Shown: positions 18,773 through 27,693, counted from the first letter of the stretch. The stretch: DNA of 64,000 bases from Roseiarcus sp963782255 (GCA_963782255.1 CAWAIS010000001.1:5890001-5954000); one strand, 5' to 3'. Made by a program: numbers and translations. The notes: generated by a model from the sequence alone, not told the origin.

Positions 18773-20538
18773 AACTCCACGCTCCAGCGCACACTCCAGG
18801 GACCGAACACGCTGCCGGTCTCACCGTATCGCCAGAACGCGCTGTCTACTACGGGAAAGCTGCGGTGGGAGCCGGACAAATTGCAGTCGAGAATGAGCCG
18901 GCGCGTTCCCGTGCTCCATGCGACCCGCACCGCCTGGTCCCCCAGCACCACCGCTTCGCCGCCGCGCTCGAAACGCGGCAGAAGCGGCCTGACGTGCTCG
19001 CGCCGCGCCGCAAGGGCCGCGCGATAGAAGCCGAGATGACCGGAGTCGATCCGGCTCCAGTCGAGTTTTGCCGAGAGGAACGTCGATTTCGCGAGCGGAT
19101 CGGGAATCATGGCCGCGCGGTTCGGATCGGCGAATTCAGGAAACCACGAGAATTCCTCCCGCCTCCCACTGCGAATGGCGTCAGCCAGTTGCCCATGAAA
19201 GTCGCAAAAGTACGGAAAGGGTTGCTGCGCGCCCCACTCCTCGCCCATGAAAAGCATCGGTGTTTGCGGGGCGATGAGATAAACGCTAGCCAGCGCGCGG
19301 ATGACCTCGGGCGGCGCAAGCGCGTTGAGCCTTTCGCCGAACGCCCGGTTACCGATCTGGTCGTGATTCTGGATGAACGCGACGAAGGCGTTGGGCGGCA
19401 GGCCGGCGCTCGGGCCGCCGCGAGGCGCGCCGCGATAGGGCATCATCTGGCCCTGATAGGCAAACCCTTCGGCGAGCGCGTCAGCCAGCAACCTGACCTC
19501 GCCGTAGTCTGCGTAGTAGCCGCTCGACTCCCGGGTCGCGGCGACGTGCAGCACATGGTGAACGTCGTCGTTCCACTGCGCTGTGTAGCGGAGCGGCGTT
19601 CGGCCGCGGCGGATCAGACGGGCCGGGTCGTTCAACTCGTTTTCGATCACCAGATGGATCGGTCGCGTGGAACGTTTTCTGATCCGCTCCGCCAGTTCGT
19701 CGAGCACGTCGGGCCGGCTGTCGTCCTTGATCGCATGCGCCGCATCGAGCCGCAGACCGTCGAGATGAAACGCTTCGATCCAGTATTCGGCGTTCTGAAT
19801 GAAGAACTCTCGCACCGGCCACGAATTCGGACCGTCGAAATTGATCGCGTCGCCCCAGGGCGTTTTGTGGCGGTCGGTCAGGACGTCCGGCGCGTAGCGC
19901 GGAAGGAAATTCCCCTCTGGTCCGAAATGATTGTAGACGACGTCGAGCAGCACCGAGACGCCGCGTCGATGCGCCGCCTCGACAAAAGCCTTGAAATGCT
20001 CCGGCCGGCCGTAGCTCGAGTCGGGCGCATAAGGGAGCACGCCGTCGTAGCCCCAGCCCCATCGTCCGAAAAAGTCGCCGACCGGCATGATTTCGATTGC
20101 GGTCACGCCGAGATTCGCAAGATGGTCGATCCTCTCGGCGGCGGCGGCGAACGTGCCTTCCGGCGTGAAGGCGCCGACATGGAGTTCGTAGAGCACGGCG
20201 TCGTCCCACGAGCGGCCGGGCCAGTCGTCCCGCCAGGCATAGGTTGCGTGGTCGATCGCTTCGCTTGGCCCCTGCACGTCCCGGGGCTGGAATCGGGATG
20301 CCGGATCGGGAACGAGCGTTCCGTCTGACAATGCAAACCGATAGAGTGCGCCGTCGCCGGCGCCATCGACAAAGGCCTCAAAGAAGCCGTGCCCTCGCCG
20401 CTCCATTGCGATCTGGGCGCCCTTTTCGAGCACGAGGCTCACGCGCTTTTCAGCGGGCGCCCAGAGCCGGAACCGGATTCCGCCGGCTTCGAATGCGAGC
20501 CCGTGCGCCCATTTCGAATTATCGCTCATCGTTTGCAT
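18769..20538 (-). CDS. treZ: Malto-oligosyltrehalose trehalohydrolase TreZ
   Basis: This 589-residue GH13 enzyme releases trehalose from maltooligosyltrehalose. An N-terminal CBM48/E-set domain (GIRFRLWAPAEKRVSLVLE) precedes the barrel. Active-site regions include DVVYNHFGPEGN, GLRLDAAHAIKDD (nucleophile Asp near residue 257), LVIENELND (Glu near 294) and FIQNHDQIGNR near 391. ATG 20538 (MQTMSDNSKW) is used; the internal ATG four codons later is also possible. It is the first gene of treZ-treY; the divergent region upstream holds no recognisable gene for 750 bases. Confidence 0.95.
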   Translation of the reverse strand: MQTMSDNSKWAHGLAFEAGGIRFRLWAPAEKRVSLVLEKGAQIAMERRGHGFFEAFVDGAGDGALYRFALSDGTLVPDPASRFQPRDVQGPSEAIDHATYAWRDDWPGRSWDDAVLYELHVGAFTPEGTFAAAAERIDHLANLGVTAIEIMPVGDFFGRWGWGYDGVLPYAPDSSYGRPEHFKAFVEAAHRRGVSVLLDVVYNHFGPEGNFLPRYAPDVLTDRHKTPWGDAINFDGPNSWPVREFFIQNAEYWIEAFHLDGLRLDAAHAIKDDSRPDVLDELAERIRKRSTRPIHLVIENELNDPARLIRRGRTPLRYTAQWNDDVHHVLHVAATRESSGYYADYGEVRLLADALAEGFAYQGQMMPYRGAPRGGPSAGLPPNAFVAFIQNHDQIGNRAFGERLNALAPPEVIRALASVYLIAPQTPMLFMGEEWGAQQPFPYFCDFHGQLADAIRSGRREEFSWFPEFADPNRAAMIPDPLAKSTFLSAKLDWSRIDSGHLGFYRAALAARREHVRPLLPRFERGGEAVVLGDQAVRVAWSTGTRRLILDCNLSGSHRSFPVVDSAFWRYGETGSVFGPWSVRWSVEL

Positions 20539-21293
20539 GCCCCGCCCCAGCCAGACGACGGATGCTGACGTTCGGATCGATTCCGACGTCTGCCGTCCTT
20601 CTTCGCCAATAAGGCAGGTGCGTGGTGGCGTCGACCCAAGGCTGAGGCGGGCGATCGACGGCTCAGTTTGTGTCGCCCGATACGCAGGACAACATTCTTG
20701 CCGGTTTCGAAGAGGATCTGGGAAATTGTCGTCTCCGCAGTATTATCTACGGCAGCCCTTCGCCGGCTGACATGCGCGCTGGCGCCGAGGATGGATTTGC
20801 GGCCCTGCACAGACATTGCCGAGACAGTCCTTGGCCAGATAGCGGAAAAACGGCAAGAAGGCCTGTCTCATAACGCGGGCGCGCTTTTAGAGGTTCCTGT
20901 CGAGGCGTAAGCGTCAATAAGCTTTGGCGTTTGTAGGAAGAACAGAGGGGTCCGCCGGCTGCGGACCTTTCTTATTTGGATCAAGCCCCTAACGCAGGGA
21001 GCGCCGGATCCAGCCGAGGCTCTTCTTAGTCGGCGTCCCAGCAACCTAGCGAATGTCTATCAGCGGTTCTATCGCGGCGGCGATGCAAGCCGAAAATTGC
21101 GGCACAAAACCTCCTCTCGAACGTTTGAAGGACGACAGCTTAGGTCAAGCTCCTTAGAAACCCATCAATGGCTAGATCCAAAAACGCAAAAGAGTCGAGG
21201 TGCTCGTCGCTCCAGAAATAGGCAGAGTAACCGGCACCGCCCTCGGTCTTTCATTGACGCTGATCGAGAGCCGGGCCCTATGGACCTCGAAGA
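20539..21293. other. Intergenic stretch between treZ and the acyl-CoA dehydrogenase remnant
   Basis: About 750 bases without a convincing gene. Short frames (for example one reading SPDTQDNILAGFEEDLGNC near 20670-20870) are not supported by a known family. A plus-strand terminator-like hairpin lies at 20949-20973. The treZ promoter must be in the left part and is not identifiable by eye. Confidence 0.5.
20949..20973 (+). terminator. Rho-independent terminator-like hairpin
   Basis: GGTCCGC (20949-20955) and GCGGACC (20961-20967) form a perfect 7-bp GC-rich stem with a 5-base loop, followed by TTTCTT. No plus-strand gene is recognised just upstream, so it may end a short RNA or belong to a lost gene. 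Confidence 0.55.
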
Positions 21294-22456
21294 ATGAGCG
21301 CCGCCGGGAAACCGCCCACGTTGGCTAAGGTCGTTTCTTTTCTCGAAGGGGCGGTTTCGGTGCCCAGCCTGGAGATCGCCGCGCGGGAGGTTTCCGATCA
21401 GGCGTTTGCGAATGCTGATCTCTACGACGAGGACGGCGCTTATCCGAGCGATGAGGTGACGAGGTTAAATGAGGCGGGCTTACTTAAGGCCACGTTGCCC
21501 CGCGAGTTTGGAGGCGCAGCGCTCGGCGGTTTGGCGTTGTGCGACGTCTTCCGTCAAATCGGTTCCGGAAGCCTGCCGCTTGGACGGCTGCTCGAGGGTC
21601 ATGTCAACGCGCTTGATCTTGTGCTCCGGTACGGCCGTCGTGAACAAGTGGCCCTTGTTGCTAGCGAGGTGCATGAAGGAAAGATGTTCGGCGTCTGGAA
21701 CACAGACGACGGGCAAGGGCTTCGTTTGGTTTGCAAGCCGGGGCGCTTTCATCTCGAGGGCCGAAAGATATTGGCGTCAGGGGCCGGCCACATCGAACGT
21801 CCAATCATCACCGCGTCGGACGATGAGGGTCGCAAGCTTATTGTGATGCCGCGCTTGCGATTGGGTGAGCGTGCAGACCTTTCGCACTGGACCGCGCATG
21901 GGATGCGGGCGTCAGCCACGGGGGCGGTCGATTTCTCAGGTCTTCAGATCGAACCGATCGAAATTGTTGGAGGTGACGGAGACTACGAACGCCAGCCCGC
22001 GTTTTCGGGGGCGCTTGGCGCTTCGCGGCGGTTCACCTCGGCGGAATGGAAAGGCTGTTCGACCTTCTCCGCGCGCACCTACGCTCTACCGGCCGCGGCG
22101 GCGATCCGCATCAGGCCGCTCGCCTGGGCCAAGCGGCGATCACTGTCGAAACGGGGCGCCTTTGGGTCGAACGTGCAGCCTCGGTGGTCGAAGCCCCGTC
22201 AGAGGCCAATGGTACCGACCGGATTGTCGCCTACGTGAATCTCGCACGGCTCGCGGTCGAGCGGACTGGTCTTGATCTCATGGAGCTTGCTCACCGGTCT
22301 GTCGGCTTGCGGGGGTTTATCCGACCCAATCCGATCGAACGCATCACCCGCGATCTCGCGACGTACCTTCGACAACCGGGGCCGGATCGCGCTCTCGCGA
22401 GCGCGGCGGCGTGGGTCCTTGAGGCGGAGGCGTCCGCGTCGGATTTGTGGAGGTGA
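21294..22456 (+). pseudogene. Acyl-CoA dehydrogenase-family gene, one-base deletion
   Basis: The N-terminal domain (LNEAGLLKATLPREFGGAAL) and central domain resemble an acyl-CoA dehydrogenase of the type often encoded beside a PIG-L deacetylase, a methyltransferase and a glycosyltransferase. The frame is lost in the G run at 22007-22011; adding one G gives FSGGAWRFAAVHLGGMERLF and the frame then runs to TGA 22454-22456 through VETGRLWVERAA and the helical C-terminal domain. The repaired length is about 388 residues. FAD-dependent oxidation of an acyl thioester would be expected, with unknown substrate. The next gene starts inside its stop (GTGA). Confidence 0.8.
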
Positions 22457-22800
22457 GGTTGAACGCCGGCCAAATATTGGAGGCGCCGCCCCCTATTCGA
22501 CGCTGGATGAGCGACTTGGGAAGGGGGGACTCGTCGTCATCGCCCCGCATCCGGACGACGAGAGCCTCGCCTGTGGGGGACTAATCGCAGAGGCTCGCAC
22601 GGAAGGACGACCCACGCGGGTCATTATCGTCAGCGACGGCACGGGCTCGCATCCCGTTAGCAAGACGTATCCAAAGAATTGTTTGAGGAACTTGCGAGAG
22701 AAGGAAGCGAAGCAAGCTGTCAGCGAACTCGGTCTGGATCCTCACCGGGATATCGTTTTCCTACGCCTTCCCGATCGATTCGTCCCCACCGAAGGGCCTA
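22453..22800 (+). pseudogene. PIG-L family deacetylase, 5' part only
   Basis: The signature LVVIAPHPDDESLACGG (zinc-binding PHPDDE) and VIIVSDGTGSHPVS identify the N-terminal third of a PIG-L/LmbE-type N-acetylglucosaminyl deacetylase. The likely start is GTG 22453, coupled to the dehydrogenase stop; one base is missing near 22484, and restoring it joins LNAGQILEA to APYSTLDERLGKGG. The gene is cut at 22800 by an IS630 element, and no continuation is found to its right, where the frame meets a stop after two codons. It is not functional. Confidence 0.8.
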
Positions 22801-24077
22801 GTTCATCGATTCGATGAAACCGATCTTTTGTGAGGGATTCATTTGGTCTTTGCCGGCCTGTAGGCTGATCTTTTGATTCGCGAGACGAGATTCGAAGATC
22901 ATGACGGCACGGCGACGAGCGATTGAGTTGTCGATCGAAGAAGAGGATTTGGCGAGGCTTGTTTCGATAGCACGCTCGCGAACGGAGCCGGCGAGCCGGG
23001 TCGAGCGAGCGCGAATGCTGTTGGCTTACCGGAAAGACCCCTCGTTCTTTGCGGTGGGTCAAGCTTTGGGGGTGCATCATCAGACGGTCCAGCGCTGCGT
23101 TGAGCGGGCGCTGGCCTATGGTCCAATGGCGGCGCTCGACGATCGTCCCCGGCCGGGCAAGGAGCCGACGATCACTGCCGAGGCCAGGACGTGGCTGGTC
23201 TCTCTGGCCTGCCGCAAGGCGAAGGACTTGGGCTATCCGCACGAATTGTGGACGACGCGGCTTCTGGCTCGTCACGCGCGCGAGCACGGACCAGCCGAAG
23301 GGCACGCCTGCCTTGGCAAGCTGGTTCAGGGCACTTTGTGCAAGATACTCAATGAGCAAGAGGTCAAGCCGCACAAGGTGCGCTACTACCTGGAACGCCG
23401 CGACCCCGAGTTCAAAGCCAAGATGGCGGAAGTTCTGTGCGTCTACCGCGAGGTCAAGATCATTAAAGAGACCGCGGCCGCATCGAAGAAGAAGCCGAGC
23501 GACGCGGTGGCGATCGTCTCCTATGACGAAAAACCCGGCATCCAGGCGATCGCCACGACCGCCCCGGATCTGCCGCCCGAGCCCGGCGCGCACGCGACCT
23601 TCGCGCGCGATCATGAATATAAACGCCACGGCACGGTCAGCTTGCTGGCCGGCATCGACCTGCTCACCGGCGCGGTTCACGCTCTGGTCAAGGATCGCCA
23701 CCGCAGCCGCGAATTCATCGAATTTCTCCAGCTTCTCGACGCCGCCTATCCAGCCCACACGGCGATCAAGCTGATCCTCGACAATCATTCCGCGCACATT
23801 TCCAGGGAAACCAAAGCTTGGCTCGCCGAGCAGCCCGCCGGCCGCTTCGAATTCACTTTCACGCCCAAGCACGGCTCCTGGCTCAATCTCGTCGAGGGCT
23901 TCTTTTCCAAGCTTGCCCGCTCCGTCCTGCGCCACATCCGAGTCGCATCGAAACAGGAACTCAAGGAGCGCATCATCGCCGCAATGGACGAGTTCAACCG
24001 ACACCCTGTCGTCCATACTTGGTCCTATAAACTCGACAACGCCGCTTGATATGATTCGAACTTTGGAAACGACGAAC
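22801..24077. mobile_element. IS630-family insertion sequence (second, different copy)
   Basis: The ends GTTCATCGATTC (left) and GTTCGTCGTTTC (right, reverse complement) are inverted repeats, each abutted by TA at 22799-22800 and 24078-24079, the normal target duplication of this family. It carries one intact transposase on the plus strand and truncates a PIG-L deacetylase gene. Confidence 0.8.
22901..24049 (+). CDS. IS630-family transposase
   Basis: This 382-residue protein has an N-terminal helix-turn-helix domain (ALGVHHQTVQRCVERALAYG near residues 55-75) and a DDE_3 core. Catalytic acidic residues are seen in VAIVSYDEKPGIQAIA, IKLILDNHSAHIS and HGSWLNLVEGFFSKL. The frame is complete from ATG 22901 to TGA 24047-24049. 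It differs from the transposase at 728-1798 in length and sequence and belongs to another IS630 subgroup. Confidence 0.92.
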   Translation: MTARRRAIELSIEEEDLARLVSIARSRTEPASRVERARMLLAYRKDPSFFAVGQALGVHHQTVQRCVERALAYGPMAALDDRPRPGKEPTITAEARTWLVSLACRKAKDLGYPHELWTTRLLARHAREHGPAEGHACLGKLVQGTLCKILNEQEVKPHKVRYYLERRDPEFKAKMAEVLCVYREVKIIKETAAASKKKPSDAVAIVSYDEKPGIQAIATTAPDLPPEPGAHATFARDHEYKRHGTVSLLAGIDLLTGAVHALVKDRHRSREFIEFLQLLDAAYPAHTAIKLILDNHSAHISRETKAWLAEQPAGRFEFTFTPKHGSWLNLVEGFFSKLARSVLRHIRVASKQELKERIIAAMDEFNRHPVVHTWSYKLDNAA

Positions 24078-24113
24078 TAGTTCCTGATCAACGCGGCTTC
24101 GTTCTCACTCTGT

Positions 24114-24149
24114 CGCTTAGCGTGGTTTTCTGCCCGTTCTATGTCGTCA
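24114..24149. repeat. Copy of a Tn3-type terminal inverted repeat
   Basis: CGCTTAGCGTGGTTTTCTGC and the following TATGTCGTCA closely match the terminal repeat at 24779-24816, in the same orientation. It lacks the final CCCC. An IS630-type fragment begins directly after it, so the end was probably cut by that insertion. Confidence 0.6.
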
Positions 24150-24612
24150 AGCATCCGGCACAGTCGCTGACGAAGGCGCGCATCCTGTTGAAGGCGGACG
24201 TGTCGGAGGCGGGCGAAGGTTGGAGCGACAGCGCGATCGCGGCGGCGTTGGACACCAGCATCAACAATATCGGCCGCACCCGGCGTCGACTGCTCGAAGA
24301 AGGGATAGCGGCGGCGCTGACCCGCAAATACAATCCGAACTCCGCCCGGCCGCGGATTTTCGACGGGGCTGCCGAGGCGGAATTGATCGCCCTGACCTGC
24401 TCGCCGGCGCCCGAGGGGTTCGCGCGTTGGAGTTTGCGCCTGCTCGAGGAGAAGGTCGTCGAATTGAACATCGTCGAGAAGGCAAGCGACAACACGATCG
24501 GAAGGACTCTAAAAAAACGTCCTCAAGCCCCACCGCAATCGGCAATGGGTGATCCCGCCGGACGCCAACGCCGGCTTCGTCGCTGCCATGGAGGACGTGC
24601 TGGATACGTACC
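24150..24612 (+). pseudogene. IS630-type transposase fragment
   Basis: The frame reads LTKARILLKADVSEAGEGWS, a helix-turn-helix region (DSAIAAALDTSINNIGRTR) and FARWSLRLLEEKVVELNIV, typical of the N-terminal half of another IS630-type transposase. After KKRPQAPPQ the frame changes by one base (continuation WVIPPDANAGFVAAMEDVLD in another frame), and at about 24612 the similarity passes abruptly into Tn3-type sequence. The DDE core is missing. Confidence 0.7.
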
Positions 24613-24785
24613 TGAAGATTCCGAACGAGCTGATGCCCTACCTGGCGCCGCTGGGCTGGCAGCACATCAACCTCACCGGTGACTATATCTGGACAGAGCC
24701 GTCGAGACTCGACGGCGAGGGCTCCCGCCCGCTCACGACGCCTTCGAGCTCGACCAACACTGATGTTCTTGATCTGTCCGCTTAG
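24613..24785 (+). pseudogene. C-terminal fragment of a Tn3-family transposase (TnpA)
   Basis: The residues ELMPYLAPLGWQHINLTGDY, then IW, are the hallmark of the extreme C-terminus of Tn3-family TnpA (normally about 1000 residues). Only the last 55 or so codons remain, followed at once by the transposon's terminal inverted repeat. The upstream part has been replaced by an IS630-type fragment. Confidence 0.75.
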
Positions 24786-24816
24786 CGTGTTTTTGGCCGT
24801 TCTATGTCGTCACCCC
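24779..24816. repeat. Tn3-family terminal inverted repeat (right end)
   Basis: This 38-base sequence ends in TCGTCACCCC; read inward it starts GGGGTGACGACATAG and contains ACGCTAAGCG, the layout of Tn3-family ends (GGGG, then a conserved inner ACGCTAAG). It follows a TnpA C-terminal fragment directly, as in intact Tn3 elements. Confidence 0.75.
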
Positions 24817-24877
24817 GAAACTGGAGCCCATCACAAAACGGGGGCACCACGGGGCGTAGTGGGCTACGATCGGGCTG

Positions 24878-25489
24878 ATGATCGATCTCGGCCCGAGATT
24901 GCTGCAGTTGAAGATGCTGCTGCGGGATGTTCATCCCGCAGTTTGGCGCCGGGTCAGGCTGGCAGATGAGCTATCGATTGCCGAGCTGCACCGGGTGATC
25001 CAGATCCTCATGGGGTGGGATGATGATCATCTGCACCGCTTTCGCATCCATGGCCGAGATTACGGCATTGCCTATATCGGCGGACCGAACTTCGGCGAGG
25101 ACGCCGCTGCCGTGCCACTGTCGTTGTTCGGGTTCCGTCCCACGGAGCGGTTTCTGTACGAATATGATTTTACGGCTGGATGGCAGATCGAGGTGCGGGT
25201 CGAGCGGGTGATCCAGGCAGCACCGCGCGAGAATCATCGTATCCCCGTTTGTATTGCCGGCCGACAGGCTGGTCCCCCGGACGGCTGCGGTGGACCGCAG
25301 GCTTATGCAGAACGGCGTCGTGATGCCGTCGGCTGGGAGATGGCCGATGATGTGGACTCGGTCGTCGCCGTCCTGCGCCGGGTCAGTGACGGCGATGCCA
25401 CCGTCCTGGACGATCCCGAAGAGCGCTCGGACTTTGAGCGCGCCGTGCCCCGCCTGAAGGCCCGAGTGTCACTGGGCGCCTTGGCGTGA
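24878..25489 (+). CDS. Plasmid pRiA4b ORF-3 family protein
   Basis: The 203-residue product matches the pRiA4b ORF-3 (PF07929-type) fold: LKMLLRDVHPAVWRRVRLA at the N-terminus, LHRVIQILMGWDDDHLHRF, and FLYEYDFTAGWQIEVRVE. These small proteins are common on plasmids and beside transposons and have no proven biochemical role. The last seven codons and the stop (SLGALA) coincide with the left end of a decayed transposon at 25467, so the natural C-terminus may have been replaced. The start at ATG 24878 fits the domain boundary. Confidence 0.8.
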   Translation: MIDLGPRLLQLKMLLRDVHPAVWRRVRLADELSIAELHRVIQILMGWDDDHLHRFRIHGRDYGIAYIGGPNFGEDAAAVPLSLFGFRPTERFLYEYDFTAGWQIEVRVERVIQAAPRENHRIPVCIAGRQAGPPDGCGGPQAYAERRRDAVGWEMADDVDSVVAVLRRVSDGDATVLDDPEERSDFERAVPRLKARVSLGALA

Positions 25490-25978
25490 GACTGCTGGAA
25501 TTTTGCCGAACGCAGGCATTTTGGCTTGAGACCGTACCGCGCTGAAATCTCAGGTTAGCTGTCAATTTGAGACTGGCCGAACCCTGGCCATCGACGTGTT
25601 CCCGAGGGGCGTGACAGGATTTCACGTGTCGGTGAATGCGCCCTCGCGCATGTCGGTGGGCTTGTGCCTGTTGAATTCCGTCTTCGACAAGAAAGCATGG
25701 CTCAAGGAGCGTGAGATTGACCCAAACTGGCCAGTGATCGCGTCATAGCACCGGCAACCCTTCAGCCCAGTTCGCGGCCTTCAATGCCTCAGCGTCGGTC
25801 GCCGGCTCTCGTCCGCTTCGGTTCCGAATCGAAATGACGTTCAGATCAAAAAATCTCACGTCAAATGTCCAAGGGTAACGAGAATCTCAGGTTAAATGTC
25901 CAAGCCGATGTCTCAGGCATTACGCCAAGGCATTGAAAACACGCAATCCAGAATCTCACGCCAAAATGTCCAGTGACA
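25467..25978. mobile_element. Relic of a TniA/TnsB-like transposon with iterated end repeats
   Basis: The two ends are inverted: TGTCACTGGGCGCCTTGGCG at 25467 and, as reverse complement from 25978, TGTCACTGGACATTTTGGCG. Inside each end related motifs recur: on the left TTGGCGTGAGAC, TTTTGGCTTGAGACC and CAATTTGAGACTGG; on the right (reverse complement) GGACATTTTGGCGTGAGATT, GGACATTTAACCTGAGATT and GGACATTTGACGTGAGATT. Multiple transposase-binding repeats at 5'-TGT ends are characteristic of Tn7/Tn5053/Mu-like elements. Only a 55-codon piece of the transposase remains between the ends. No clean 5-bp duplication is seen. Confidence 0.65.
25581..25748 (+). pseudogene. Fragment of a Mu/TniA-type transposase (rve integrase core)
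   Basis: The frame TLAIDVFPRGVTGFHVSVNA, then SVGLCLLNSVFDKKAWL, matches the first strand region of the rve-type catalytic core in TniA/TnsB/Mu-like transposases (first catalytic Asp in AIDV). It ends at TAG 25746-25748. The second and third catalytic residues are absent. Confidence 0.65.
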
Positions 25979-26100
25979 CCCGCTGTCAGCGCAAGTCGCG
26001 GCCCGATTGGCCGCAGGCCAACAGGTCATTCAAGCGGCTAGAGGAGAGTGCCGGCTTCCCGAGGAAGAGCTCCCCGTCCCGGACGTAGCGGGAGGCCGCT
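25979..26100. other. Short stretch of unknown content
   Basis: Between the transposon relic and the beta-helix remnant no gene is recognised. In the frame of the downstream fragment a TAG precedes the conserved sequence, so this is the other side of a truncation point. Confidence 0.4.
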
Positions 26101-26996
26101 ACGATTAACCGGGCGCTGGGGTCCGGGATGAACCTCATCCTGACCCCTGGAGTTTACAATCTCGATCGCAGCATCGAGGTCAGCCGTCCGGACACCGTGG
26201 TGCTCGGCCTCGGGTTCCCAACTCTGATCCCGCAGAATGGCGCGCCGGCGATGCAGGTCAGTAGCGCGAAGGGAATCCTGATTTCAGGCATCATTATCGA
26301 CGCTGGTCCGGTAAACTCTCCGGTTCTGCTCGCCTTCGGAAGCGACAAGACAAAGAGCGACAATGTCGCGTCCGACCCGGGCGGCCTCTACGACGTGTTC
26401 TTCCGCATCGGCGGCGCGGCTGCAGGCAGTGCGACGGCCAGCCTCGTCGTCAACAACAACAATGTCATCCTCGACGACATCTGGGCCTGGCGCGCCGATC
26501 ACGGTGCCGGCGTGGGCTGGACCAGCAACACGGCCGACACAGGCGTGATCATCAACGGCGACAACGTGACGGCCTACGGATTGTTCGTGGAGCACTATCA
26601 GAAATACGAGGTGATCTGGAACGGCGACAAAGGCACGGACATCTTTTTCCAGAACGAGATGCCATACGATCCGCCGAGCCAGGCCGCGTGGATGGAAGCG
26701 CCGGGCGTCGACGGTTGGGCGGCTTTCAAGGTCGCCGACGGCGCAAGAAACTTCGCCGGCTATGGGATGGGCAGTTACAGCTTCTTCAACCAGGGCGTCG
26801 ACATATTTGCCGCGAACGCGTTTGAAGTCCCGCCGGCTTCGCTGCCGTCTTCCGGCCTGAGCATGAACAATCTGCTGACGGTCTTCCTCAATGCGAGTCA
26901 GGGGAAGGGCGGTATTTTGAACGGATCAATAACACGGGCGGGTCGTCGACGGCGGCCAATCCGGATGTTCCCGTCACGGTAGTGCATTATCCCTGA
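26101..26996 (+). pseudogene. Right-handed beta-helix (pectate lyase-like) protein, 5'-truncated and frameshifted
   Basis: The sequence reads like the C-terminal half of large extracellular proteins annotated as adenylyl cyclase or coagulation factor 5/8-type domain proteins: LILTPGVYNLDRSIEVSRPD, RADHGAGVGWTSNTADTGV, GTDIFFQNEMPYDPPSQAAW, GMGSYSFFNQGVDIFA. Repeated short strands with Asn ladders (VVNNNNVILDD) indicate a beta-helix. The N-terminal signal and first half are missing. One base is lost near 26922; restoring it gives NNTGGSSTAANPDVPVTVV and a TGA at 26994-26996. Confidence 0.75.
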
Positions 26997-27067
26997 GAGG
27001 GGCTAAAGAAACGATCGGGTTGATGCACCGCCGTCACGGCGGGGAGCGCCTTCCGGCGCCTGACTTC

Positions 27068-27348
27068 GGGGACGGCGGGGCACCTGATAATTTCGGCGTC
27101 GTGACGGGCTTCAAATTCCGTCTGCACCCGATACCGCCGACATTAACGTTCTGCGCGCCGGCCTATCCGGAATCGCGCGCGAGCAAGCTCATCCCGTCTG
27201 GCGGGATTTCATGACCAAAGCTCCGGCCCGGCTTTCAAGCTACGCGGAATTCTCGACCATCCCTCGCGACCCTGGCTACTCGGGTGCGCGGCATCGGCTT
27301 GGGATCGATGTTGCGCCGCATATCCTACCTCAGCAGACCGGGATCTGA
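27068..27348 (+). pseudogene. FAD-linked oxidase (BBE-like) fragment
   Basis: The piece DNFGVVTGFKFRLHPIPP, then FCAPAYPES, matches the stretch after the FAD-binding PP-loop region in berberine-bridge/GlcD-type FAD-linked oxidases (GGNFGVVT motif). A base is missing near 27178; restoring it continues REQAHPVWRDFMTKAPARL and SSYAEFSTIPRD. The FAD-binding N-terminus and the C-terminus are absent. It directly follows the beta-helix remnant, so both belong to a decayed block. Confidence 0.65.
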
Positions 27349-27372
27349 TCGGCCACATCGAATAGGGTCAAC

Positions 27373-27693
27373 TCATTGCAGCTTATCCCCATCATTCGCA
27401 GCGGTCGCAGCCTCGTCCTCGCGCGGCCGGTAGCTCTCCCTCACCCAATCCTCGATCGTCTTCCGGTGGGTCACGTCTACGGTCTCCTTTGGCCTGCCCC
27501 AGCCGCGATCGAGAATGGCGGTCGCGGCTGACACGCGGGCGGCAGGAGGCGCGTTCGCCGAGGTCACGACTGCCTTCAACGCGTCCAGGGCTTCCTCAAA
27601 GCGTTGCGCACGCTCATCGCATGCCATCGCCCGCCGCGCGGAGTTGGGACGGCCGCTCTTCGTCCTCTTCCTGCTCGCGGTGATCGTGGTCAT
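27373..27693 (-). CDS. Small hypothetical protein resembling phage/terminase-associated proteins
   Basis: This 106-residue, charged protein contains RFEEALDALKAVV and ARVSAATAILDRGWGRPKET. The ILDRGWGRP element is common in DUF5681-like or small-terminase-like proteins of alphaproteobacterial phages; the protein at 46119-46529 plays that part elsewhere in this window. No terminase gene is next to it here. The frame is open from ATG 27693. A role in packaging or replication is only a guess. Confidence 0.45.
   Translation of the reverse strand: MTTITASRKRTKSGRPNSARRAMACDERAQRFEEALDALKAVVTSANAPPAARVSAATAILDRGWGRPKETVDVTHRKTIEDWVRESYRPREDEAATAANDGDKLQ

Noticed and set aside
18865..20328. 487-codon open frame opposite treZ
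   Set aside because: Antisense shadow; treZ has all expected motifs on the other strand.
25467..25978. Iterated TTGGCGTGAGA motifs considered as a CRISPR array
   Set aside because: Copies are imperfect, unevenly spaced and inverted between the two ends, and there are no cas genes; they fit transposon end repeats.
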